Notes: generated from the sequence alone by a model not told the origin. A stretch of DNA of 64,000 nt from an uncultured Clostridia bacterium (GCA_934457145.1 CAKSHP010000002.1:62001-126000), one strand, 5' to 3'; shown: positions 18,010-26,060, counted from the stretch's first letter. Made by a program: numbers and translations.

Positions 18010-19743
18010 TTAGAATGCCATTAAGTATTTGATATATGCTCCGTCAAAATCACATTCATCTTTCGCACTTTGAAAGTGGATATATGATATGCCGTTCGGA
18101 GCGGTAAAGCGCATATTTACTGTTTTTAAAAGTTTATCATCTGCAAACACATCCGCTTTTGACTCAGATATGTTAAATTTAATGTTGATTTTTGTCCATT
18201 TGTCAGAAATATCGTTTTTATCAAGAATAAAAGAAAATTGTGTGCATTCTTTAACATATGTATCTATAGGGTTAATCCAGCGATCTGTAAGAGAGATGAC
18301 AAGGCCGTTTCCTGATATTTTTATATAGGTTTCAATTTCACCGGCATCTCTTGCGGCAAAGTTCCAGACTGCGCCCTGAATATTTGAGAAAAGTCTTTTA
18401 TCATTTGTTGTGCATATAAAAAGCGCTTCTTCATCGGCAATTTCCGGCGCCGCCATAAGAACTGCTCCGTTTGTTCTGTTCCATGCGCAGTGCCCTGAAA
18501 AATGGCGAAAACATCCGGAAAGGCTTTTTAAATATACTTGCGTGCTTATATTGGATAGTCCGCATCTGAAATCTTCATATCTTTTTTTATCTTCGAGCCA
18601 GTCTCTGTCAACAATTATAAACCTTGCCGCAGCACTGTGCTGTCCTGAAGCAATTAAAAGCTTGTTAAACGGAAGCTCTATTATTTCGCTTTGGTGAACA
18701 CTTTTGTCCCGTCCGTCCAAAATTCCGCCAAAGCTTCTGAAATCGCAATTGTTTCTGATTGGGTTCAGATGAATTTCCCGAAAACCAAGCCATGTCTCGG
18801 CATTATCGGGTGAAATTGAAAGATGTGCGCTGTCGCGGTTTGTGAATACATCTTCCCAATATCCTGAAGCCTCGTATTCATCAATTTCGGGCTGTTCGGA
18901 TTTATGATCAAGCTCGGGAAGCGGCTGAGTGTTGCACCAGCAAAAAGCAATACTGCCATCATTTAAACGTTTAAGCGTAGGCATTGTAAGTGTTGAGTGA
19001 AAAGTAGTTTTCTTAACCGGCGTCCAGCTTGCACCAAAATCATACGAATAAGAAACATAGTGATAGTCGGTTGAGGTTCTGACGATTGCCATGAGTTTAT
19101 CATCAAGTTCGCAAACTGTGGGTTCGCATGAATAATTTTGCCACCGAAGTCCTTTGTGCGGATATTTAACTTCGTGTTTGGGTGCATGGTCTAATAACGA
19201 ATGCGACCATGTTTCGCCGCAATCGTCGGAGTAACATATAATCGGTGTTATAACGTTATTTTCGTCATAAAGCTGTCCTATGGCAAGTATTCTTTTGATT
19301 TTTTTTAGCATTAAAAGCGGTCTTGTAACAGTAATTTTTTCATCTGATATTTTTTTGTAAATTATATTTTCGTCATCCGGAGAATGGGCTTCTTTTAAAT
19401 ATGTAGCACAAATACCGTTATGCTCAGTAAAGCAAAATGACATATATTTTTGATTATACGGACAAAATACTGAAGAACCGAGAGCGTTTTCGTTATAAAA
19501 CACTGTTTTCCAGCTTAAACCGCAGTCTTTGGAAGAAAGATATACCAAATCGCCGTCTGCATGAATTTGTTTGCAGTTAATCATTGCGTAATAGCGTATT
19601 TCACCGTCGGGCATAACGGTAAAGCTATTTATTGCATCCTCGGGAAGAACGCCGGTTACTTTTGGTTCATAGATTTGTTTTAAAAGCTTTTTTTCATTCT
19701 CACTAAGCGCATTTACAACATTTTTTATCGTTTCGGTATTCAT
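18010..19743 (-). CDS. BNR/Asp-box beta-propeller protein (sialidase-like fold), no signal peptide
   Basis: Four Asp-box motifs mark blades of a six-bladed propeller: SSKDCGLSW, YSDDCGETW, YSYDFGASW and SPDNAETW. An FxxP/R-rich environment (TVTRPLL, CEPTVCEL, TMPTLKRL) gives arginine and glutamate candidates for a sialidase-type active site. A C-terminal beta-sandwich of about 130 residues (LamG-like, ending in CDFDGAYIKYLMAF) follows. No signal peptide precedes the domain, so the protein is probably cytoplasmic, unlike most sialidases. I chose the ATG at 19743 because AAAGGAG lies nine bases upstream; the 12 preceding in-frame codons carry that site. Substrate is unknown. It faces the secreted lyase gene and lies upstream-adjacent to the C26 peptidase gene on the same strand. 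Confidence 0.8.
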   Translation of the reverse strand: MNTETIKNVVNALSENEKKLLKQIYEPKVTGVLPEDAINSFTVMPDGEIRYYAMINCKQIHADGDLVYLSSKDCGLSWKTVFYNENALGSSVFCPYNQKYMSFCFTEHNGICATYLKEAHSPDDENIIYKKISDEKITVTRPLLMLKKIKRILAIGQLYDENNVITPIICYSDDCGETWSHSLLDHAPKHEVKYPHKGLRWQNYSCEPTVCELDDKLMAIVRTSTDYHYVSYSYDFGASWTPVKKTTFHSTLTMPTLKRLNDGSIAFCWCNTQPLPELDHKSEQPEIDEYEASGYWEDVFTNRDSAHLSISPDNAETWLGFREIHLNPIRNNCDFRSFGGILDGRDKSVHQSEIIELPFNKLLIASGQHSAAARFIIVDRDWLEDKKRYEDFRCGLSNISTQVYLKSLSGCFRHFSGHCAWNRTNGAVLMAAPEIADEEALFICTTNDKRLFSNIQGAVWNFAARDAGEIETYIKISGNGLVISLTDRWINPIDTYVKECTQFSFILDKNDISDKWTKINIKFNISESKADVFADDKLLKTVNMRFTAPNGISYIHFQSAKDECDFDGAYIKYLMAF

Positions 19744-19794
19744 AACAGACCGCTCCTTTTGTTTTTTACAGAATACCATAACGCCAAAACAATG

Positions 19795-20514
19795 TCAAGC
19801 GATATTTGCTGCGGCAGATCTGACAAACGCTTCAAAAATTTTCTGAGCAAATTTATCCGTTTTATACATAAATTCCGGATGCCACTGCACAGCTAAAGCA
19901 AAACTCTTATTTTTTATATAAACTCCTTCTATAAGATTATCTTCGGAATACGCCGCTGCCGACAGATGCGGCGAAAGTGTTTTTATTGCCTGGTGGTGAT
20001 AACTGTTAACTAAAAGATTTTCGGTTTGTAAGATATCAAAAAGCGGAGTGCCTTTTATAATTTTTACACTGTGCACAGGTTTGTCATAAGGCGGTTTTTG
20101 GCAGTGTGTAACGGGGGAAGGATGTTCGCTATTTAAATCCTGATACAATGTTCCGCCCAATACGGCATTAAAAAACTGAATGCCTCTGCAAATTCCAAGC
20201 ACCGGTTTGTCCGTTTCCAAAACAGTTTTTAAAATTTGTTTTTCCATAACATCTCTTGAAATGCAGCACTCGCCGCACTGCTTCGCCGGTTTCTGGCCGT
20301 ATATGCAAGGTGACACATCTTGTCCGCCGGTAAATAAAAATGCGTCAAACATTTTGCAAATTTCAGATATTTCGTCTGTATCTTCCGTAAGCGGCAGCAT
20401 AACCGGTATACCGCCTGTGCGTTCAATACCTTTCATATACCCGGGCAGCATCCAGTATGAATTTTTAGCGCTGTCGTAAAGGGACATAAGAGCAATAAAG
20501 GGTTTTCTTTTCAT
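19795..20514 (-). CDS. Gamma-glutamyl-gamma-aminobutyrate hydrolase-like (peptidase C26, class I amidotransferase fold)
   Basis: The 239-residue protein shows the C26 pattern: FTGGQDVSP near residue 67, nucleophile Cys in PVLGICRGIQFFN, the LYQDL segment, NSYHHQAI and the catalytic dyad in AVQWHPEF. PuuD-type enzymes cleave gamma-glutamyl amides such as gamma-glutamyl-GABA; other members cleave gamma-glutamyl peptides. The true substrate is not evident. The start at 20514 has GGAGGTG eight bases upstream. The BNR gene follows 51 bases downstream on the same strand, so the two may be co-transcribed. A 5' hairpin and an array of hexamers lie upstream. Confidence 0.88.
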   Translation of the reverse strand: MKRKPFIALMSLYDSAKNSYWMLPGYMKGIERTGGIPVMLPLTEDTDEISEICKMFDAFLFTGGQDVSPCIYGQKPAKQCGECCISRDVMEKQILKTVLETDKPVLGICRGIQFFNAVLGGTLYQDLNSEHPSPVTHCQKPPYDKPVHSVKIIKGTPLFDILQTENLLVNSYHHQAIKTLSPHLSAAAYSEDNLIEGVYIKNKSFALAVQWHPEFMYKTDKFAQKIFEAFVRSAAANIA

Positions 20515-20536
20515 AACAAGCACCTCCAATAGGTAA

Positions 20537-20579
20537 AAACAGGCAAAGATGCTAAAAAAATAAGCACCTTTGCCTGTTT
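20537..20579 (-). promoter_or_regulatory. Stem-loop at the predicted 5' end of the C26 peptidase mRNA
   Basis: AAACAGGCAAAG (20537-20548) pairs with CTTTGCCTGTTT (20568-20579), with further pairing toward an A/T-rich loop, and is followed on the minus strand by TTTTTACC and then the GGAGG site. The predicted promoter puts the transcription start at about 20579, so the transcript would begin with this hairpin. It could stabilise the RNA or act as an early attenuator. Confidence 0.6.
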
Positions 20580-20585
20580 AAACGA

Positions 20586-20614
20586 ATTTTATCATAAATA
20601 AATTTAATTTGCAA
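20586..20614 (-). promoter_or_regulatory. SigA-type promoter for the C26 peptidase gene
   Basis: On the minus strand TTGCAA (20614-20609) and TAAAAT (20591-20586) are separated by 17 bases. An ATTTGC hexamer (20607-20612) overlaps the -35 box. Confidence 0.6.
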
Positions 20615-20694
20615 CTATAAGTTTAAAAAAAGCAAAAAATATAATAATAAGTGTTATGTAATAATAAAAAACGTTTTAAAACACCGTTTTTACT

Positions 20695-20735
20695 GCAAAT
20701 TAAAGCAAATTACCGCAAATCTATTGACAATTTGC
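20695..20735. promoter_or_regulatory. Candidate operator: phased GCAAAT repeats upstream of femX
   Basis: GCAAAT occurs at 20695, 20705 and 20715, an exact 10-base period. The inverted form ATTTGC lies at 20730-20735 inside the spacer of the femX promoter. A fifth copy (ATTTGC, 20607-20612) overlaps the -35 box of the divergent gene. This arrangement is typical of a regulator binding one face of the helix. It is inferred from pattern only. Confidence 0.5.
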
Positions 20736-20752
20736 AAGGATTGATATAAAAT
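20724..20752 (+). promoter_or_regulatory. SigA-type promoter for femX and the racemase paralogue
   Basis: TTGACA (20724-20729) and TAAAAT (20747-20752) are 17 bases apart. The predicted start at about 20760 makes the ATG at 20761 almost leaderless, which supports translation from the ATG at 20803 instead. Confidence 0.75.
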
Positions 20753-20802
20753 ATATCAGTATGGGAAAATATAAACATTTACAGAAAGGCTATGTGATTT
20801 TT

Positions 20803-21891
20803 ATGCAGCTTCTTACTGATGACAAGATAAAAGAATATGAACAGTTTTTACAATCAAACCCCAAAGGACATTTTGCGCAAACTCTTCAATGGGCACACCT
20901 TAAAGATATGTGGCATAACGAGGTTGTTTTAAGTCTTGATAAAAACGGCAAAATAAAAGGCTCAATGTTGCTTCTTATAAGAAAAATTCCGTTTTTTAAT
21001 TCCACTATCATGTATTCGCCGAGAGGTCCGGTTTGCGATATATATGACAAAGATACCATAAAAGAGCTTATTGACGGAGCAAAGGAGCTTGCAAAAAAAC
21101 ATAAAAGCTATGTTCTGAAAATTGATCCCGATGTTCCGATGACTGATGAAAAGTTTAAATCAATTATGAAAGAATGCGGTTTTAAAAGCAAGTCTTCCAA
21201 AAACTTTGAGGGCATACAGCCGAATTTTGTTTTCAGAAAAAATATAGCCGGCATGAGCGAACAGGAAGTTTTTGATTCTTTCCACAGCAAACACAGATAT
21301 AACGTCCGCCTTTCTATAAAAAAGGGCTGCAGTGTTAAAATAGGTAAGAGAGAAGATTTAAAAGCTTTTGTAGATATTATGATGGAGACCGGCGTGCGCG
21401 ACGGTTTCGTGCCGAGATCGCTGGAGTATTTTGAAAAAATGTATGACGAGCTTGGCGATATGATGAGGTTGTATCTTGTTTATTATGATAACAAAGTTAT
21501 TTCGGGAGCAATTTCGATTTTGTACGGAAATAAGGTTTGGTATTTGTATGGTGCAAGTTCAAACGAATTCAGAAATGTTATGCCGAATTATTTGATGCAG
21601 TGGGAAATGATAAAATGGGCAATAGAGGAAAAATGCGATATATATGATTTCAGAGGCGTTTCCGGTGATTTGGATGAAAGCAACCCGATGTATGGTTTGT
21701 ATCGCTTTAAAAAAGGTTTTAACGGAGATTTGGTTGAGTTTGTCGGTGCGCTGGATTATGTTTTTAAACCGTTTATGTATTTTATTGTTGAAAAGGGTGA
21801 AAAAACATACAGAGAGCTTAGAAGAAGGCTGTTTTTGAAAAAGAATAAACACGGAGGAAAGCATGAAAGTTCTGGTAGTGGAGAAAAATAA
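20803..21891 (+). CDS. FemAB/FemX-family aminoacyltransferase (peptidoglycan cross-bridge)
   Basis: The 362-residue protein begins with the usual family start LTDDKIKEYEQFLQSNPKGH and has two GNAT-like domains. Visible motifs include SPRGPVCD, LKIDPDVP, HSKHRYNVRLSIKKG, YGASSNEFRNVMPNYLMQWEMI and the C-terminal RGVSGDLDESNPMYGLYRFK. FemX/FemAB proteins transfer amino acids from aminoacyl-tRNA to the lipid II stem peptide on the cytoplasmic face of the membrane. I chose ATG 20803 over ATG 20761 because AGAAAGG precedes it, the family normally starts there and the upstream ATG lies at the predicted transcription start. The racemase-like gene overlaps its 3' end by 29 bases. Confidence 0.9.
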   Translation: MQLLTDDKIKEYEQFLQSNPKGHFAQTLQWAHLKDMWHNEVVLSLDKNGKIKGSMLLLIRKIPFFNSTIMYSPRGPVCDIYDKDTIKELIDGAKELAKKHKSYVLKIDPDVPMTDEKFKSIMKECGFKSKSSKNFEGIQPNFVFRKNIAGMSEQEVFDSFHSKHRYNVRLSIKKGCSVKIGKREDLKAFVDIMMETGVRDGFVPRSLEYFEKMYDELGDMMRLYLVYYDNKVISGAISILYGNKVWYLYGASSNEFRNVMPNYLMQWEMIKWAIEEKCDIYDFRGVSGDLDESNPMYGLYRFKKGFNGDLVEFVGALDYVFKPFMYFIVEKGEKTYRELRRRLFLKKNKHGGKHESSGSGEK

Positions 21892-22963
21892 ACTGACAGG
21901 AAATATAGAAAAAATAAAAAAACGCGCTCAAAAATCAAATACAGAGGTTATTGCAATGATTAAAGGCAACGGGTATGGACTCGGGCTTTGCGAATTTGCA
22001 CAGTGTCTTTGCGATAACGGTATTAAAATTTTAGCTGTCAGCACATTGCAGGAAGCTTTGAAATTAGCCGAATGTAAGCTTTCAGCACAGATAATGCTTC
22101 TTTCACCGTTATACAGTGTGGAAGATGCGAGGCTTGCCGCCGATAATGATATTATTATGACGATTTCATCGCCGGAGTCCGCTATGGCGGTCGATGTGGT
22201 ATCAAAAGAAAAAAATAAAACTTTAAAAATTCAGCTTGCTATAGACACAGGTTTCGGACGTTTCGGGTTTTTATATAATAATATATCTGAAGCTGCAACG
22301 ACTGTTTTAAGTCTTGAAAAGTGCGAAATTGTTGGGTGTTTTTCTCATTTTTCCGATGCGTTTTCGGATAAAAAGGAACACACACAGATGCAGTTTGACC
22401 GTTTTTGCGCTGCGATTAAAGATTTAAATGCAAGAGGAATTGACATAAAAATGAGGCACATTTGTAATTCGAGCGCATTTTTAAAATACGATAATATGCA
22501 TCTTGATGCCGTTCGCATAGGTTCTGCGTTTTTGGGCAGAGTTCTTGTTGAAAACAAGCTTAACTTATCTAAAATAGCTTATCTTGAAAGCGAAATATGC
22601 GAAATAAAAACTCTTCCTTCGGGATATAACATAGGCTATGCAAACACTTATAAAACAAAGAAAGAAACGAAAATTGCCGTGATACCGGTGGGGTATATGG
22701 ATGGATTCGGAGTGGTAAAAAAAGATGATACTTACCGTTTTTTTGACTGCTTAAGATATATTTATCATAATGTTTGTTCAATCTTTAAAGATATGAAAAC
22801 ATATGTGAAAATAAAAAACGAAAAGTGTCCCGTGCTCGGAAGAATAAGTATGTTTAATATAGTTGCCGATGTCAGCGGAAAAGAGGTTTTTTGCGGCGAT
22901 AAAGTTGTTTTGGAATGCAATCCGATTTTAATAAACAGCTCTGTTTTGCGGGAATACAGATAA
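21863..22963 (+). CDS. Alanine racemase paralogue (PLP-dependent, altered active site)
   Basis: The fold type III PLP barrel is clear: Lys34 in MIKGNGYGLG, IDTGFGRFGF, CFSHFSDA, RHICNSSA, HLDAVRIGSAF and, in the C-terminal domain, YANTYKTKKE carrying the expected catalytic tyrosine. The second-domain motif, GRICMDQ in the canonical Alr encoded in this window, reads GRISMFN here, so the conserved Met-Asp pair has become Met-Phe. An insertion (about residues 295-315) precedes it. It overlaps femX by 29 bases with GGAGG inside femX, so it is translationally coupled. Since a canonical alr exists at 27580, this copy may act on another amino acid or supply D-residues for cross-bridges. That is inference. 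Confidence 0.82.
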   Translation: MKVLVVEKNKLTGNIEKIKKRAQKSNTEVIAMIKGNGYGLGLCEFAQCLCDNGIKILAVSTLQEALKLAECKLSAQIMLLSPLYSVEDARLAADNDIIMTISSPESAMAVDVVSKEKNKTLKIQLAIDTGFGRFGFLYNNISEAATTVLSLEKCEIVGCFSHFSDAFSDKKEHTQMQFDRFCAAIKDLNARGIDIKMRHICNSSAFLKYDNMHLDAVRIGSAFLGRVLVENKLNLSKIAYLESEICEIKTLPSGYNIGYANTYKTKKETKIAVIPVGYMDGFGVVKKDDTYRFFDCLRYIYHNVCSIFKDMKTYVKIKNEKCPVLGRISMFNIVADVSGKEVFCGDKVVLECNPILINSSVLREYR

Positions 22964-22981
22964 TAAAGTTTTGCCGCTGCG

Positions 22982-23011
22982 CGCATTATACGCCCGTAGG
23001 TAATGCGTTTT
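22982..23011 (+). terminator. Weak hairpin between the racemase paralogue and prfA
   Basis: CGCATTA (22982-22988) pairs with TAATGCG (23001-23007), with an inner TACG/CGTA pairing, followed by only TTTTAAG. It could reduce read-through into prfA but is not a strong terminator. Confidence 0.4.
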
Positions 23012-23056
23012 AAGAATTTAAAATCAATTTTATAGAAAGGCTATGGAAATTATACT

Positions 23057-24127
23057 ATGTTTGAAAAGTTAGCTTTTATAGAAGAAAAATACGAAGAATT
23101 AAGCAAAAAAATTGCCGATCCGAATGTTATAAGCGATAACGAAACATGGCGCAAGCTTTGCAAAGAGCAATCCGATATAACTCCGATTGTTGAAAAATAC
23201 CGTGAATATAAAAATGCAAAGCAAACTATTGACGATGCAAAAGAGATGCTTAAAGACACTTCCGATAAAGAATTTGAACAGATGCTTTATTCGGAAATAG
23301 AAGAAAACGAAAAAAATATTGAGCGGTTTTCCGATGAACTGAAGATTTTGCTTTTGCCTAAGGATCCGAATGACGAAAAGAACGTAATTATAGAAATAAG
23401 AGGCGGAGCAGGCGGAGAAGAAGCTGCTTTGTTTGCCGGCGATTTATTTCGTATGTATTCTATGTATGCTGAAACAAAGCGGTGGAAAACAGAAATTTTA
23501 AGCTCAAATCCTACAGACATCGGCGGATATAAAGAAATTTCCTTTATGATTTCGGGACAGGGAGCATACAGCAGACTAAAGTTTGAAAGCGGTGTACACA
23601 GAGTTCAAAGAGTTCCCGCAACGGAATCATCGGGAAGAATACACACATCTACGGTAACTGTTGCAGTTTTGCCCGAAGTTATGGATGTTGAAGTTGAAAT
23701 TAATCAAAATGATCTGAGAATTGATGTTTTCCGTGCAGGTGGCCCGGGCGGTCAGTGCGTAAACACAACTGACTCGGCAGTTCGTATAACGCATTTGCCT
23801 ACAGGTTTGGTTGTTTCGTGTCAGGACGAAAAGAGCCAGCATAAAAACAAAGATAAAGCAATGAAAATTTTGCGCTCAAGACTCTATGACCTGATGAGTG
23901 CAAAACAAAACGAGCAAATTGCTCAGGACAGAAAAAGCCAGGTTGGTACAGGCGACAGAAGCGAACGCATACGCACATATAACTTTCCTCAGGGACGTGT
24001 TACGGATCATAGAATATCGCTTACTTTACACAGGCTTGATGCTGTGCTTGACGGCGATTTAGACGAAATTATAGACGCTCTTATAACTGCCGATCAAAGC
24101 GAAAAACTAAAAGCAAGCGAAAGTTAA
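23057..24127 (+). CDS. prfA: Peptide chain release factor 1
   Basis: The 356-residue protein has the RF1 length and layout: an N-terminal coiled helical domain, [20 protein letters not shown], the stop-codon recognition region with the tripeptide PAT in [13 protein letters not shown] (RF1-type, reading UAA/UAG), and the catalytic GGQ loop [18 protein letters not shown] near residue 231. The glutamine would be methylated by PrmC, encoded at 32671 in this window rather than next door. AGAAAGG lies 13 bases upstream of the ATG. No DUF1385 or rpmE gene precedes it, although these are common neighbours. Confidence 0.97.
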   Translation: MFEKLAFIEEKYEELSKKIADPNVISDNETWRKLCKEQSDITPIVEKYREYKNAKQTIDDAKEMLKDTSDKEFEQMLYSEIEENEKNIERFSDELKILLLPKDPNDEKNVIIEIRGGAGGEEAALFAGDLFRMYSMYAETKRWKTEILSSNPTDIGGYKEISFMISGQGAYSRLKFESGVHRVQRVPATESSGRIHTSTVTVAVLPEVMDVEVEINQNDLRIDVFRAGGPGGQCVNTTDSAVRITHLPTGLVVSCQDEKSQHKNKDKAMKILRSRLYDLMSAKQNEQIAQDRKSQVGTGDRSERIRTYNFPQGRVTDHRISLTLHRLDAVLDGDLDEIIDALITADQSEKLKASES

Positions 24128-24146
24128 AATATTTTGTTTAAAAAGC

Positions 24147-24175
24147 TTGACTTTTGTTATAATTAATAATATAAT
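24147..24175 (+). promoter_or_regulatory. SigA-type promoter for the thiT leader
   Basis: TTGACT (24147-24152) and TATAAT (24170-24175) with a 17-base spacer, just upstream of the TPP riboswitch. Confidence 0.85.
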
Positions 24176-24198
24176 ATAGTTGTTGTACAACAAGTTAA

Positions 24199-24290
24199 TA
24201 AACAGGGGAGCTTGTAAACAGGCTGAGAGGGAAATATGATTTCCGACCCGAAAAACCTGATTTGGATAATGCCAACGTAGGGAAAATGTG
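24199..24290 (+). promoter_or_regulatory. TPP riboswitch (THI element)
   Basis: The diagnostic blocks occur in order: GGGGAGC, GGCTGAGAGGG, CCGACCCG, ACCTGATTTGGATAATGCCA and CGTAGGGAA. The element binds thiamine pyrophosphate. It is followed directly by a terminator hairpin and then thiT, so ligand binding is expected to cause early termination and lower thiamine uptake. Confidence 0.96.
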
Positions 24291-24298
24291 CTAAATGT

Positions 24299-24340
24299 GC
24301 TGTGTCCTTTATTTCATTTCAGGACGCAGCTTTTTATTTT
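24299..24340 (+). terminator. Riboswitch-controlled terminator upstream of thiT
   Basis: GCTGTGTCCT (24299-24308) pairs with AGGACGCAGC (24321-24330), one wobble, followed by TTTTTATTTT. This is the expression platform of the TPP element. Confidence 0.88.
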
Positions 24341-24394
24341 CAAAATGAAACCTGATTGGTGTTAGAAAAATTAAAAACCAAGGAGGATATTTTT

Positions 24395-24958
24395 ATGAGT
24401 AACACAAAAAAAATTACCGTATGTGCAATGATGATTGCGCTCGCTACCGTACTTGCATGGGTTTCAAATGCATTACCGTTTAAGTGGCTTCAGGGCGGTT
24501 CAATCACTCTTGCAAGCATGGTTCCGATTATAGTGGCATCAATAATAACCGGACCGAAATGGGGACTTTTGAGCGGTTTGGTTTATTCAATTTTGCAAAT
24601 TCTTTTGGGCGGAGGAGTGATGACGCCGCCGGTACAGGATTTTATAAGCTATCTTTTAGTTGTAATGCTTGATTATGTTATAGCTTTCGGCGTTTTGGGA
24701 CTTGCAGGACTTTTTTACAATATGATGGGTAAAAAGAATTATGCCATGCCGGTTAGCGCACTGATAGTAACATTTTTAAGATTTGTTTGCCACTTTTTAA
24801 GCGGTATTATCATTTGGGGCGTTTATGCACAGGAAGGCCAGTCTGTTATGGTATATTCTTTAGTTTATAACGGCGGATATATGGTTCCGGAAATAATTAT
24901 AACAACAGTTGTTGTTGCGCTTTTGATACCTGTTATCAATAAACTTAAGGCTAACTAA
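24395..24958 (+). CDS. thiT: Thiamine transporter ThiT, S component of an ECF transporter
   Basis: This 187-residue integral membrane protein has six predicted helices and the ThiT pattern: basic N-terminus, WLQGGSITLASMVPI in the first half, GPKWGLLSGLVYSILQ, FISYLLVVMLDYVIAFG and FLRFVCHFLSGIIIWG, then YNGGYMVPE. ECF S components bind the vitamin and need a shared EcfAA'T module, which is not encoded in this window. AAGGAGG lies eight bases before the ATG at 24395; an earlier in-frame start would fall inside the leader and lacks a binding site. The TPP riboswitch supports the thiamine assignment. Confidence 0.95.
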   Translation: MSNTKKITVCAMMIALATVLAWVSNALPFKWLQGGSITLASMVPIIVASIITGPKWGLLSGLVYSILQILLGGGVMTPPVQDFISYLLVVMLDYVIAFGVLGLAGLFYNMMGKKNYAMPVSALIVTFLRFVCHFLSGIIIWGVYAQEGQSVMVYSLVYNGGYMVPEIIITTVVVALLIPVINKLKAN

Positions 24959-24979
24959 TTTTTTACATAAAAAATCTTT

Positions 24980-25010
24980 TGCGTCCTTAAATTTTTAAGG
25001 GCGCATTTTT
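24980..25010 (+). terminator. Terminator of thiT
   Basis: TGCGTCCTTA (24980-24989) pairs with TAAGGGCGCA (24996-25005), one G-U pair, followed by TTTTT. Confidence 0.88.
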
Positions 25011-25044
25011 ATGACAAAAAAGAGGATAAATTAGTTAAATTAAC

Positions 25045-25073
25045 TTGTAAAAATTCTTTTAGTGTGATAAAAT
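25045..25073 (+). promoter_or_regulatory. SigA-type promoter for the acpS-nnr-alr unit
   Basis: TTGTAA (25045-25050) and TAAAAT (25068-25073), 17-base spacer, 32 bases before the first gene of the unit. Confidence 0.6.
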
Positions 25074-25104
25074 GTTTGTGTATTAAATATAAAGGATTGA
25101 TATA

Positions 25105-25647
25105 ATGGATATTTTTTGCGAACACATGGTGAAAAAAAAGAAAGATTTAAAAGATATATTAATTATTTCTCTTTGGATTTTTTTAGGTATTTGTTTAACT
25201 GCTATCTTGGGAGCGGTCGCGATAATTTTTGCTTCTTCAATAGTTTTTTCAATATATGTTGCACTCGAAATTGTTGTGTGGTATGTTGTGTATATTTTAG
25301 TAACAAGGCGCAATATAGAATATGAGCTTGCGCTGACAAACGGTGACCTTGAAGCAGATGCAATATACTCAAAAAAGCGCAGAGTTCATCTGCTTTCAGC
25401 AAGGGTTAAAGATTTTGAAATATGCGCTCCGATATCGGATGCACGTTTTAAAAATCAATTTACAAACCTTAACGGAATAAAAAAAATATACAGCGCACAC
25501 AGTAACACCTCTGACAGCGGCATATATTTTGCGGATTTTTATTATAATGCTCAAAAAGTGCGTTTGATTTTTGAACCGTCAAAAGAAATGATAAAAAAAA
25601 TGAAACTGTATAACGAAAGAAATATTCACCTAGAAGAAGGATTGTGA
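25105..25647 (+). CDS. Small membrane protein, DUF6106-like
   Basis: A short cytoplasmic start (MDIFCEHMVKKKKDLKD) is followed by two close hydrophobic helices (about residues 18-45 and 48-68) and a soluble basic domain of about 110 residues with EYELALTNGDLEADAIYSKK and an aromatic C-terminal part. The layout and its position just before acpS remind me of the clostridial family DUF6106, whose role is unknown. AAGGA precedes the ATG. Its stop codon lies eight bases before the acpS start. Function cannot be assigned. Confidence 0.7.
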   Translation: MDIFCEHMVKKKKDLKDILIISLWIFLGICLTAILGAVAIIFASSIVFSIYVALEIVVWYVVYILVTRRNIEYELALTNGDLEADAIYSKKRRVHLLSARVKDFEICAPISDARFKNQFTNLNGIKKIYSAHSNTSDSGIYFADFYYNAQKVRLIFEPSKEMIKKMKLYNERNIHLEEGL

Positions 25648-25652
25648 AAAGA

Positions 25653-26030
25653 ATGATAATAGGCATTGGCATTGACCTGATTGAGCACGAAAGGATAAAA
25701 AATCTTTCAAACGCCGAAAGGTTTATAAAAAAACATTTTACACCGGAGGAACAAAATCTTTTTAAAACGAGAACAAACCGTGCTTATTATAAAACGGTTG
25801 CAAACTGTTTTGCCGCTAAAGAGGCATTTTCAAAGGCTTTGGGAACAGGTGTGACGGGTTTTAATTTAAATGATATTGAAGTTTTGAGGAACGAAAGAGG
25901 AAAGCCGTATATAAATTTATATAATGAGGCAAAGAGCATTTTCGAAAGAAACGGCGGCAAAAACATTTTTGTTTCAATAACGGATACGGATGTTTATTCA
26001 TCTGCCGCGGTGGTTATAGAAGGAATCTGA
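25653..26030 (+). CDS. acpS: Holo-[acyl-carrier-protein] synthase
   Basis: AcpS transfers 4'-phosphopantetheine from CoA to acyl carrier protein. The 125-residue protein shows IGIDLIEHERI at the start with the magnesium-binding aspartate, then FTPEEQNLF, NCFAAKEAFSKALGTG with the second metal ligand and a C-terminal SITDTDVYSSAAVVIE in place of the usual SLSH block. I prefer ATG 25653 (GAAGGA 11 bases upstream) to the GTG three codons earlier, which is only two bases from that site. It is followed 30 bases later by nnr, a common clostridial order. Confidence 0.95.
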   Translation: MIIGIGIDLIEHERIKNLSNAERFIKKHFTPEEQNLFKTRTNRAYYKTVANCFAAKEAFSKALGTGVTGFNLNDIEVLRNERGKPYINLYNEAKSIFERNGGKNIFVSITDTDVYSSAAVVIEGI

Positions 26031-26060
26031 AACAATACAAAATAACAGGGAAGTGATACA

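Noticed and set aside
20761..20802. Upstream ATG of femX
   Set aside because: It lies at the predicted transcription start with no leader and lacks a binding site.
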